Assembly (NCBI RefSeq): GCF_012516435.1
Contig: NZ_CP051216.1
Span: forward strand, 3,099,669-3,163,668
Length of the DNA: 64,000 bases
Direction: 5' to 3'
Origin: Pseudodesulfovibrio sp. zrk46
Lineage (GTDB): Bacteria; Desulfobacterota; Desulfovibrionia; Desulfovibrionales; Desulfovibrionaceae
In this document: positions 7,866 through 14,849 of the stretch, piece by piece
How the letters are laid out: every line of letters begins with the position of its first letter
Position numbering within the stretch: position 1 is the stretch's first letter
The notes under the pieces: generated by a model
Told to the model about the DNA's origin: nothing
What the model saw: the letters and a program-made list of their open reading frames with translations, nothing else
The model's database searches: none
Made by a program: the position numbers and the translations under genes

Positions 7866-9743
7866 CTATTCGCTTAGACCGAGGCCTTTACGTTTTGCTT
7901 TGATACGTTCATCGAACATTTCAGCGGTTTTGACCGGGTCAGGTTCGATAAAGAAGGTTGCGCCTACAAGGTCTTCCAGTCCTTTGACAGCCAAATTGGT
8001 AACAGTTTCTGATCCTAGAATGTTCGGAGGGTGTCCGAGGTGAGTGTATACACCAGAAGCAACGGCGTAGAGACCGATAGCTGCTGCTTTTTCAGAGTAC
8101 CACTCTGGTGAAGAGGCCCCAACTGGAAGATCAGAGATGTCAACGCCAAGTTCATTGGCCAGAGCCGCGCAAAGCTGCAGCACTCGGGAGTTATCAACGC
8201 AAGATCCATAGTGGAGAACCGGCGGAATGCCCAAAGCCCCGCAGATTTTTTTCAGGCCAGGACCAGCCATCTCAATAGCTTCTGGTACGAGAAGTCCTGC
8301 CTTACCTGCGGCAGTCGTGACACAGCCAGTGGCAAGTACGAGAATATCTTTTTTGATAAGTTCCTTAGCAAGACCAACATTCATGGAATCCTGTTGGAAT
8401 TTGGGATTGTTGCAGCCTACGATTGCGACTGCACCTCGAATATCACCGCCTGCAATAGCGTCGATGAGTGGTTTAAGGGAACCTCCGAGAGCCTCAATGA
8501 CTGCTTCGTTTGAAAAACCTGTCATGATTGATACCGGTTCGCAGGGGATATCAACACGACCAGCATCGCGTTCAGCGAAGCCTTCGACTGCCATTGATAC
8601 GATTTCTTTGGCCTGCTGCATGGCAGTTGTATGTTGGAAATCAACATGAATACCGCCAGTAAAGCGGGCTTTGTTGGCGGTATCGATGAACTTGGTGTGG
8701 TAACAACCAGAGATTTGGACCAAGGAGGGCATGATACATTGATAATCGACAACAATGGCTTCTACCGCGCCGGTGATGATCGCTAGTTCGGTCATTAAGT
8801 GGTTGCCGGCCATGGGTATACCTTGGCGCATTAGTAGTTCGTTTCCAGTGCAGCACAATCCCCCGACATTGATACCGGTGGCACCGAGCTCTTTCGCTCT
8901 GTCAATAAGTTTTGGATCTCGAGCTGCCGCTAGAATCATTTCAGAGACGACGGGGTTATGCCCATGTACCAGGATATTGACCTTGTCTTCCTTGATAATA
9001 CCGAGATTCGCAGTAGACATGCTTGGCTTTGGGGTACCGAATATGACATCGGAGAGTTCTGTGCCAATCATGGAGCCGCCCCAGCCATCGGACAAAGAGG
9101 TGCGGGCTGCATGGATGAGTGTATTTGGGGCGTCATTGTCGCAACCCATGTGAGTGCGGTGCATCATTTCCGCGATTTCACGGTCAACTCCACGGGGAGT
9201 CATGCCCAGCTTGTGCCATATTTCTTTGCGTTTTTCAGGTACGCGAGTGAGGAAGGCGACTTCCTTTTTTCGAGAACCGAAGTCGGCAAAGAAACACTCC
9301 ATAGCGTCGCGCGCAATGTCCATCAATTCGCGGCCTTCGGTTTTTATGCCGACTTCGGCTGCAATGCGAATCAGTTTGTCAGCGTCTTTAATGGAGTAAT
9401 CCTTGGTCTCTCCTTCGACGATAGCCTCAAGAACTTCGATCAGATCACGGCCGTGGTCTGAGTGACCTGCAGATCCACCAGCGACAAAACGTCCAAAATT
9501 ACGAGCCACAACGACATCTGCATCAGCACCGCAGACTCCTCGAGGCATTTTCTTGCTAATGCGACAAGGCCCCATCGTACAGTTGCGACAGGTGGTGCCT
9601 AGTTCGCAGAATTTGCAGTGTGGAGTCTGTTGAGCAAGGCGTTCGTGAACAGTTTCTATGCCCTCGGCCCTCGCTTTTTTGATCATTGCTTTGGCATCGT
9701 CCCAGATGGTCAAATCATCAATGGGTTTCGGTTCTTTTGCCAT
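7866..9743 (-). CDS. cooS: Anaerobic Ni-Fe carbon monoxide dehydrogenase, catalytic subunit
   Basis: This 625-residue homodimeric enzyme oxidises CO to CO2 with two electrons at a Ni-4Fe-4S C-cluster. The N-terminal Cys residues that hold the D- and B-clusters are visible: Cys43 and Cys46 (spacing CX2C), then Cys52, Cys55, Cys60 and Cys71. The CX2C spacing matches that reported for the Desulfovibrio vulgaris enzyme with a [2Fe-2S] D-cluster, in place of the longer spacing of [4Fe-4S] types; the cluster type here is inferred. Length is normal for the family. The gene lies between cooA and cooC, with a CooA-like operator 109 bases upstream, so CO-induced expression is likely. No acetyl-CoA synthase or CO-linked hydrogenase gene is in view. 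Confidence 0.96.
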   Translation of the reverse strand: MAKEPKPIDDLTIWDDAKAMIKKARAEGIETVHERLAQQTPHCKFCELGTTCRNCTMGPCRISKKMPRGVCGADADVVVARNFGRFVAGGSAGHSDHGRDLIEVLEAIVEGETKDYSIKDADKLIRIAAEVGIKTEGRELMDIARDAMECFFADFGSRKKEVAFLTRVPEKRKEIWHKLGMTPRGVDREIAEMMHRTHMGCDNDAPNTLIHAARTSLSDGWGGSMIGTELSDVIFGTPKPSMSTANLGIIKEDKVNILVHGHNPVVSEMILAAARDPKLIDRAKELGATGINVGGLCCTGNELLMRQGIPMAGNHLMTELAIITGAVEAIVVDYQCIMPSLVQISGCYHTKFIDTANKARFTGGIHVDFQHTTAMQQAKEIVSMAVEGFAERDAGRVDIPCEPVSIMTGFSNEAVIEALGGSLKPLIDAIAGGDIRGAVAIVGCNNPKFQQDSMNVGLAKELIKKDILVLATGCVTTAAGKAGLLVPEAIEMAGPGLKKICGALGIPPVLHYGSCVDNSRVLQLCAALANELGVDISDLPVGASSPEWYSEKAAAIGLYAVASGVYTHLGHPPNILGSETVTNLAVKGLEDLVGATFFIEPDPVKTAEMFDERIKAKRKGLGLSE

Positions 9744-9851
9744 GGTACCTCCATACCTGTTTCCCGGGAAAAGGACTTTCGCAACCCGGTAGAAAAAATG
9801 AATACTCCTCAGCTTCTGAGTCGGAATCTATTACTTTCATCATGTTTTGTA

Positions 9852-9867
9852 TGTCGGGTAGCCGACA
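9852..9867. promoter_or_regulatory. CooA-like operator upstream of cooS
   Basis: TGTCGGGTAGCCGACA is an inverted repeat with perfect six-base arms TGTCGG and CCGACA. It resembles the TGTCG/CGACA half-sites of CRP-family CooA. It lies 109 bases upstream of the cooS start and beyond the cooA terminator, as expected for an activator site of a separate cooS promoter. Confidence 0.7.
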
Positions 9868-9884
9868 ATTGGCAGCGAAAAATC

Positions 9885-9918
9885 AAAAAAATAACCCAGA
9901 CTTGTTGTCCGGGTTATT
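9885..9918 (-). terminator. Terminator of cooA
   Basis: On the minus strand AATAACCC-type arms (9890-9897 with 9911-9918, extendable by four pairs with one mismatch) are followed directly by seven T. It lies 15 bases past the cooA stop and separates cooA from the cooS promoter region. Confidence 0.88.
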
Positions 9919-9932
9919 GAGAGGTCGCGGTG

Positions 9933-10589
9933 CTACCTTTTTTCTGCTGCGCTTTTTTCTAAGGCGACTAGGTCTGGAATGAGATATTTCCCTCGCCCCA
10001 TTTTTTGGATGAGGGCTGCTCGAACCATGTCGTTAAGGAGAGTGGAAACCGTTTGTCGGGTGGCCCCCATTAGCAGTGCAAGTTGCTCCATAGTGAGATC
10101 AAGAGAAATAAGTATTCCTTCTTTGTGTTCAACTCCTGATTGCCGAGCTTCCATCAAGATGTAGTCCATTAACCGAGCATAGATATCCTTGAATGCAAGT
10201 CCTCCAATGATCGAGAAAGAATTTTGGAGAATGTGCCCGAGTACTCTAACCATAGTACGTGTAAACATTGGAACTCGGTCCATGACTGTTTTGACTCGGT
10301 GAACATCGGCAACTAACAGTTCTGTGTTGTCGAAGGCCTGTATGAAGCAGCCTGCATGGGTAGAATAAAGGTCACCAGGGTTCAGAATGGCAAGCGTAAA
10401 TTCTTTATCCTCATATGTGAGGTAAACCCTTACTCGACCATTGGTGATAACGAAAACAAGATTATCCATTTCATCAGGGGTGTAGATCACCGCACCCTTT
10501 GAAAAAGTTCGTTGATTAAAGATGGATTTGAGTTCTGAGAGCTCTGGTCTCGCCAGTTCATCTAACAGATTGACTCCGGAGAACTTCAT
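9933..10589 (-). CDS. cooA: CooA-type CO-sensing transcription factor (CRP/FNR family)
   Basis: This 218-residue regulator has a cyclic-nucleotide-type effector domain (about 1-130) and a CRP-type helix-turn-helix in MGATRQTVSTLLNDMVR. In CooA, haem binds in the effector domain and CO binding switches on DNA binding. The segment GDLYSTHAGCF aligns with the Rhodospirillum rubrum haem loop: the axial His is kept (His78), while the redox-switching Cys is Ser76. It precedes cooS and cooC, and a CooA-like palindrome lies before cooS. Without haem data another CRP-family effector cannot be excluded, but context makes CooA by far the best call. Confidence 0.87.
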   Translation of the reverse strand: MKFSGVNLLDELARPELSELKSIFNQRTFSKGAVIYTPDEMDNLVFVITNGRVRVYLTYEDKEFTLAILNPGDLYSTHAGCFIQAFDNTELLVADVHRVKTVMDRVPMFTRTMVRVLGHILQNSFSIIGGLAFKDIYARLMDYILMEARQSGVEHKEGILISLDLTMEQLALLMGATRQTVSTLLNDMVRAALIQKMGRGKYLIPDLVALEKSAAEKR

Positions 10590-11018
10590 GCTTCCTCACA
10601 TATTTAGATTAATAATGTATGACGCTAGCATGATTGTCGATAGTCGTCGAACAGATGGGTTGATACTTCTCATCCTTTTGACGTGCCAACAAACTATAAT
10701 GATACAGGCAGCGTAGAAATGCTTGATAAAGCGATTTGAAAAAGGATTGTTGATGAAATTTATCAACTTTTGTCACAAGATGTGAGGTTTGCCTTAAACC
10801 AATCAGATACTGATGCCCCTAACAGTTGCCGCCAAAGCATGTGAATTTAAATATTGTTTGAGTACTGTTATTTGTATCCCGATGAGCCATTGATAATGGT
10901 GGCATCTAGGTGTCGCATTCTTTAACAATTACCCCAAGGTTGTTGACCTTTGGCACAAAGTCCGTATGAATTTGCGTGGCGAATGCCGCTATGAAAGTTT
11001 ATACTAAAGGAGCCATTT
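10590..11018. promoter_or_regulatory. Divergent promoter region between cooA and sulfite reductase
   Basis: No gene is visible in these 429 bases, which must hold the promoters of both divergent genes. GTTGAT (10749-10754) and ATCAAC (10762-10767) form an inverted repeat with a 7-base spacer, resembling a CRP/FNR-family operator. A CCAAGGT/ACCTTTGG repeat lies at about 10934-10953, close to the sulfite reductase gene. I could not assign a regulator to either. Confidence 0.4.
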
Positions 11019-11675
11019 ATGGATAAAAACGTTTCCGAATCCCTGATTGTTATGCCTGTAGAGCGTAAAGACGGCACTTATGCTCTTCGCCTTTGCTTGA
11101 ATCAGGGCCTACTAACTCCTGGTCAGACTCGTCGTGTTTTGGAAGTGATGGAGACTCATGACGGTACATCCCTGCGTGCAACGACTGGGCAACGAATGAA
11201 TCTTGAGGGAGTCCCAAAGGAAAAATTGGACGAGGTGGTTGCAGCTCTTGGTACTTCTATTCCCAAATGTCCTCCCGGTGTTTCCGTTTGTCCTGGTGGT
11301 GAGCTGTGCAAATACGGTCAACAAGAGACCCGTGAAATCGGTGATCGAGTATTGGACGTGATTAAAGCAAACGGTCCATATCCATTTAAGATCAAAAGTG
11401 GAGTGTCCGGTTGTGGTATGGCCTGTGGACTGAGCTTTGTTCGTGACATCGGATTGGTTGCAATTTCAAAAGGGTGGAATGTGCTCTATGGTGGTTCCGC
11501 GCGTCACCGTGCTGCTCCGGGGGTAAGACTAGCTAAGGGCGTGTCTGAAGATGAAGCTCTTGCATTCATCGAAAAGGGTCTCATTTACTACCGTGAAAAC
11601 GCTAGAAAGGGCGAACGTATTGGCATGATGGTTCGTCGATTGGGGGCGGAAGTAATAGTGGATGCGCTGAAGTAG
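11019..11675 (+). CDS. Assimilatory-type (low-spin) sulfite reductase
   Basis: This 218-residue protein is a compact sulfite reductase of the kind purified from Desulfovibrio vulgaris, carrying one sirohaem coupled to a [4Fe-4S] cluster. The four cluster ligands appear as CPGGELC (Cys91, Cys97) and CGMAC (Cys132, Cys136), the CX5C/CX3C pattern of the nitrite/sulfite reductase superfamily. It is about half the length of SirA/DsrAB subunits, which matches this small family. It is monocistronic, with AAAGGAG before the ATG and a strong terminator after it. Its physiological role in sulfate reducers is unsettled; assimilation or sulfite detoxification are both proposed. Confidence 0.9.
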   Translation: MDKNVSESLIVMPVERKDGTYALRLCLNQGLLTPGQTRRVLEVMETHDGTSLRATTGQRMNLEGVPKEKLDEVVAALGTSIPKCPPGVSVCPGGELCKYGQQETREIGDRVLDVIKANGPYPFKIKSGVSGCGMACGLSFVRDIGLVAISKGWNVLYGGSARHRAAPGVRLAKGVSEDEALAFIEKGLIYYRENARKGERIGMMVRRLGAEVIVDALK

Positions 11676-11694
11676 AATACTTAATTTCAGTAAT

Positions 11695-11734
11695 AAAAAA
11701 GCCCCAGAGCATTCAGATGCTCTGGGGCTTTTTT
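11695..11734. terminator. Bidirectional terminator
   Basis: GCCCCAGAGCAT (11701-11712) and ATGCTCTGGGGC (11717-11728) form a 12-base-pair perfect stem with a four-base loop, flanked by six A and six T. It serves the sulfite reductase gene rightward and the XXXCH-type gene leftward. Confidence 0.95.
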
Positions 11735-11762
11735 ATTAGCTTGATTCTATTATTTGAGAGGA

Positions 11763-12284
11763 TTAGTCATACTGTGCATGACAGCGACTCTTTTCGTGGA
11801 TTAGTGCATCAACAGCTTTGTGAAGGGCATCCATGTCGTTTGCCTCAAAGGCTTTTTTGAGAGCTTCACAGGTCAGTGAGTAGCTTTCGTAATATTCATC
11901 ACCATAGCCTGGATAAGTGACCATCAAAGCTGAGTCTTTGAGAAATGAGTCCACTGCTTCCTTGGGGGGGAGTTGGTTGTCGTGGATCATTTTTACCAGC
12001 ACTTTGAAACTCGAACGCATCTGCTTTTTAAGTATTTTATAATCGGGCTTTACCGGTGCACTTGACTGAGCGTCTTCAGTGATTGAAGGTTCTACACAAG
12101 TTTCGTTTGTTCGAACCTTAGCTTTAAGTTGGATTTGTCCGAACTCTTTTTTAACAACGATTTTTATTTTTTTGAAATCATCAACACAAGCAAACTCATT
12201 TGCCCCCCCGTTCTCAATTGCATCTGCGAAATCTCTTAAAAATGCGGCGATGTCGCTAATCTCGGTGAATTTATTGATTTTCAT
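11763..12284 (-). CDS. Amphi-Trp / XXXCH-domain protein (GAK-system type)
   Basis: This 173-residue soluble protein has two parts. Residues 1-60 (start MKINKFTEIS, then an acidic helix and alternating Lys/Glu strands) resemble the amphi-Trp domain. The C-terminal helical part (about 85-173) ends in SRCHAQYD. That fits the XXXCH domain, which looks like a c'-type cytochrome helix bundle whose CXXCH motif has kept only the last Cys-His. Both domains are known from the GAK gene system of Desulfovibrio and relatives, whose function is unknown. None of the other GAK genes is nearby. There is no signal peptide, so classical haem attachment is unlikely. Recognition is from memory of the families, not a search. 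Confidence 0.6.
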   Translation of the reverse strand: MKINKFTEISDIAAFLRDFADAIENGGANEFACVDDFKKIKIVVKKEFGQIQLKAKVRTNETCVEPSITEDAQSSAPVKPDYKILKKQMRSSFKVLVKMIHDNQLPPKEAVDSFLKDSALMVTYPGYGDEYYESYSLTCEALKKAFEANDMDALHKAVDALIHEKSRCHAQYD

Positions 12285-12585
12285 TATTTCTCCATTCAGT
12301 ATGTATGAGTTTGATCGTAGTGATAACTAAATCTATTAAGTGTGTTTCTACAATAAGATGAGATGAATTGTAACTGATTGTCTCATAAATAAGAATATCT
12401 GTGCCTGAATATCGGATCGCAGAGGTGATATGCATATTGGGTCTAGTTGTTGGACTGTGACAGGATGAATGGTATCAGTTTTAGAGATGGCGTGGTGCAA
12501 GTATTAGTTTTTAAACTTGATTCGTCTAAGTCGTGGCACTATCACCTTACAGGTAAATTACTTGCTTGAAAGGAGTTGGAAGTAA
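12285..12585. other. Intergenic region upstream of cobT
   Basis: About 300 A/T-rich bases between divergent genes. I looked for a cobalamin riboswitch (B12 box GCCACTG) and found none. Only the ribosome site AAAGGAG before cobT is clear. Confidence 0.5.
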
Positions 12586-13656
12586 ATGGATAGAGCCTTG
12601 GAAATGACTATTGCTAATGTAGAACCGTTAGATGCTTCTCTGCGGCAAATTGGTCAATCTCATCTTGATAATTTGACAAAACCAAAGGGGAGTTTAGGTC
12701 GATTAGAGGAACTGGCTTTGCAACTGTTTCTCATTCAAGGTGGGAATGCTCTCAAGGTTGACCCAATGCGAATATACACCGTCGCAGCTGACCACGGTGT
12801 CAATGCGGAAGGGGTGAGTGTCTATCCGCAAGAAGTGACGCGACAGATGGTGACGAATTCTCTTGCGGGGGGATCGGGTATAGCTGTGCTGGCTGAAACT
12901 GCCAACGTTGAGCTCGTCTTGGTAGATGTCGGTTCATGTGGTGGCGTTTATGACGATCACCCACATCTGATTCAGGATAAGATCGCCGATGGCACAGCAA
13001 ATTTGGTACATGGACCTGCCATGACCCGAGAGCAATGTTTGTGTGCACTTAACTTGGGAATATCACTGGCAGATAAGGCTCGTGAAGAGGGGATTAAGGT
13101 GCTTGGTACTGGTGAGTTGGGGATTTCTAATACAACTCCCTCTACAGCTTTGTATTGTGCTTATTTAGGTATTGATCCAGACAGTATCACAGGACCTGGC
13201 GGTGGGTTACGGCCTGAAGGGGTTAAGGCTAAAGCTGCCATCGTAAAGCGTGGGCTTGATGTTGATAGTAAATTTGTTAATACTGGCGATGCGTTAGATG
13301 TTCTTATGGCTCTTGGCGGACTGGAGATTGCAGCGCTGGCAGGTATGATAATTGGCGGTGCCAAGAATCGTCAGCTTGTGTGCGTTGACGGTTTTATTTC
13401 TACTGCTGCCTATGTCGCTGCATGGAAGCTTTGCCCTGTGGTTAAGGACTATTGTATTATTAGTCATGCTTCTGCTGAGCCTGGGCACAAAGTTGCGATG
13501 GAGACTTTGGCTGTCTCTCCGTTGCTTGATTTGGATATGCGCCTAGGGGAAGGAACTGGTGCTGCCGTGGCTATGTTTTTTATACGAGCAGCAGCTAATA
13601 TTTTCAATGATATGGCATCATTTGCCGATGCTGGCGTCGCAGAAGCTTCTAAGTAG
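12586..13656 (+). CDS. cobT: Nicotinate-nucleotide--dimethylbenzimidazole phosphoribosyltransferase
   Basis: This 356-residue enzyme transfers phosphoribose from nicotinate mononucleotide to the lower-ligand base, giving alpha-ribazole phosphate for the nucleotide loop of cobalamin. Family hallmarks are AADHGVNAEGVS near residue 70, GTGELGISNTTPS near 175 and LGEGTGAAVAM near the C-terminus, which contains the catalytic Glu. Length is standard. It is monocistronic with a good terminator. No cobalamin riboswitch is seen upstream. A second cobalamin gene, cbiC, lies about 48 kb away in the same window. Confidence 0.95.
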   Translation: MDRALEMTIANVEPLDASLRQIGQSHLDNLTKPKGSLGRLEELALQLFLIQGGNALKVDPMRIYTVAADHGVNAEGVSVYPQEVTRQMVTNSLAGGSGIAVLAETANVELVLVDVGSCGGVYDDHPHLIQDKIADGTANLVHGPAMTREQCLCALNLGISLADKAREEGIKVLGTGELGISNTTPSTALYCAYLGIDPDSITGPGGGLRPEGVKAKAAIVKRGLDVDSKFVNTGDALDVLMALGGLEIAALAGMIIGGAKNRQLVCVDGFISTAAYVAAWKLCPVVKDYCIISHASAEPGHKVAMETLAVSPLLDLDMRLGEGTGAAVAMFFIRAAANIFNDMASFADAGVAEASK

Positions 13657-13679
13657 TATCTTTCTATAATATGAAGAGA

Positions 13680-13710
13680 AAGGAGCATCCTGTTAAGGAT
13701 GCTCCTTTTA
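13680..13710. terminator. Terminator after cobT
   Basis: AAGGAGCATCC (13680-13690) and GGATGCTCCTT (13697-13707) form an 11-base-pair stem with a six-base loop followed by TTTATTAT. It lies 24 bases past cobT and could also end the small leftward gene at 13722-13841. Confidence 0.85.
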
Positions 13711-13721
13711 TTATGAGTGGC

Positions 13722-13841
13722 TTAATTGGTTACTGGTTCGAGTGTCTTACCACATCGTGTGCAGCGGATTGTCTTATTCTTATCACGTCTCCCAGGAAAA
13801 TGGTCTTTCCCACACCAGCGACAGGTCCGCTTTAGCTTCAT
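13722..13841 (-). CDS. Small zinc-ribbon-like protein, 39 residues
   Basis: A 39-codon reading frame runs from ATG (13839-13841) to TAA (13722-13724). It encodes a basic peptide with two CXXC knuckles, CRWC at residues 7-10 and CTRC at 27-30, separated by 16 residues containing DHFPGRRDK. Two spaced CXXC pairs usually bind one zinc ion. A terminator hairpin lies just past its stop. The Shine-Dalgarno signal is weak. It may be cotranscribed with the receiver protein upstream. I do not recognise the family; it could be a nucleic-acid-binding peptide. Expression is unproven. Confidence 0.45.
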   Translation of the reverse strand: MKLKRTCRWCGKDHFPGRRDKNKTIRCTRCGKTLEPVTN

Positions 13842-13894
13842 GATTGTTTGTAAGGCCGAATGAAAGAACCACATTCCATTTCTCCTTATCTTGA

Positions 13895-14305
13895 TCAGGC
13901 CGGGATCCGTTTGCGGTCCGGCTCCCGGCCTGCGGCGTCCCTGATTCGAGAAGCCAATTGTTCAAAAGACACGGGTTTAAACAAAAAGTCGAACGCACCG
14001 GAGTGAAGGGCTTGTCCTGCTTCGTGAATAGTCCCGTGTCCGGTGAGAATGATGACCTCCACTTCGCGGAACGACCTTTTGACAGCTTTGAGGGTCTGTA
14101 TGCCGTCGATTCCCGGCATGTTTATATCGACCACGGCCACGTCGAAGGGACAACGATCGAGCGTGCCATATGCTTCACAGGCGTCAGAGGCTGTCGCCAC
14201 CTCCATGCCAGTTCGAGACAGTCGTTTCGACAGAACAGAGGTGAAATCCGGTTCATCGTCCACAAGAAGAACACGAATTATAGTATCATCAGATCTCATA
14301 CCCAT
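13895..14305 (-). CDS. Stand-alone receiver-domain response regulator
   Basis: This 136-residue protein is a single CheY-like receiver domain without an output domain. It has the acidic pocket VDDE near residue 15, the phosphoacceptor Asp in VVDINMPG near residue 60 and the conserved Lys in LFKPVS near 108, plus a short basic tail. It is transcribed away from a kinase operon that encodes three more stand-alone receivers, with which it shares the TGHGT and DFLFKP-type segments. It is probably part of the same phosphotransfer network. The start could also be the ATG two codons in. Confidence 0.88.
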   Translation of the reverse strand: MGMRSDDTIIRVLLVDDEPDFTSVLSKRLSRTGMEVATASDACEAYGTLDRCPFDVAVVDINMPGIDGIQTLKAVKRSFREVEVIILTGHGTIHEAGQALHSGAFDFLFKPVSFEQLASRIRDAAGREPDRKRIPA

Positions 14306-14499
14306 CGTTATTACAACGAGTATGCCAATTTGGAATTATAGGTGCTACTTTCGCTAGTTTTAGAGAATATTTGGAATGTTTTTATAATTATATCATAAAA
14401 TCATATGGTTATTGATTGTGGTTCAGTGTTTTTATTCAAAAGATTTAATTTATCTTCACATCTTTTTTTACCTTAGTTCAGGGTGTTGTATTTCTGTGT

Positions 14500-14514
14500 G
14501 GGGCGAAATGCCCC
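14500..14514. promoter_or_regulatory. GGGGC inverted repeat, site 1 (candidate enhancer)
   Basis: GGGGCGAAATGCCCC is a perfect inverted repeat (arms GGGGC/GCCCC). It lies about 270 bases upstream of the sigma-54 promoter at 14772. A matching repeat lies at 19971-19985 before the neighbouring kinase/sigma-54 regulator pair. Confidence 0.5.
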
Positions 14515-14579
14515 GCTGAAGAGTGCGTTCCCCTAGAGGCCCTTGTGGTAGTGGTTTTTCCGGGCTTAGTTTTGATATG

Positions 14580-14612
14580 GGTACCTTTTGCACCACTGGG
14601 GCGAAAGGTGCC
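14580..14612. promoter_or_regulatory. Paired GGGGC-type sites 2 and 3
   Basis: GGGGCGAAAGGTGCC (14598-14612) shares GGGGCGAAA with site 1. The adjacent GGTACCTTTTGCACC (14580-14594) is a degenerate copy in inverse orientation, 12 of 15 bases matching the reverse complement. Tandem sites about 160-190 bases before a sigma-54 promoter fit an NtrC-type enhancer. Confidence 0.45.
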
Positions 14613-14771
14613 GCTTAGGGCTTTTAAGGGGGTGGAATACGTGTTGTGAGGTAAAGAGATTAATATCCATATTAAGTGTGTTCCTAAATGTGCTAATTTG
14701 GATTGTGCATTTATTACAGTATCTTGCATTAATCGTTTGTCTGCCTTGTTATGCATTGGGAAATTTAAATA

Positions 14772-14786
14772 TGGCACACCTCTTGC
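14772..14786 (+). promoter_or_regulatory. Sigma-54 promoter of kinase/receiver/TSUP operon
   Basis: TGGCACACCTCTTGC matches the sigma-54 consensus TGGCAC-N5-TTGC exactly. It predicts a start near 14798, about 50 bases before the kinase ATG. Transcription would therefore need an AAA+ activator; one is encoded at 21534-22874. Confidence 0.9.
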
Positions 14787-14849
14787 CTTTAGAGTGCTGA
14801 AAGCGCGGCTACCTCACAAAGGCTGGCTGCTAAAAGGTAAGAGGAAAGA

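Noticed and set aside
12285..12585. Cobalamin riboswitch before cobT
   Set aside because: No B12 box or the expected set of stems could be found upstream of cobT.
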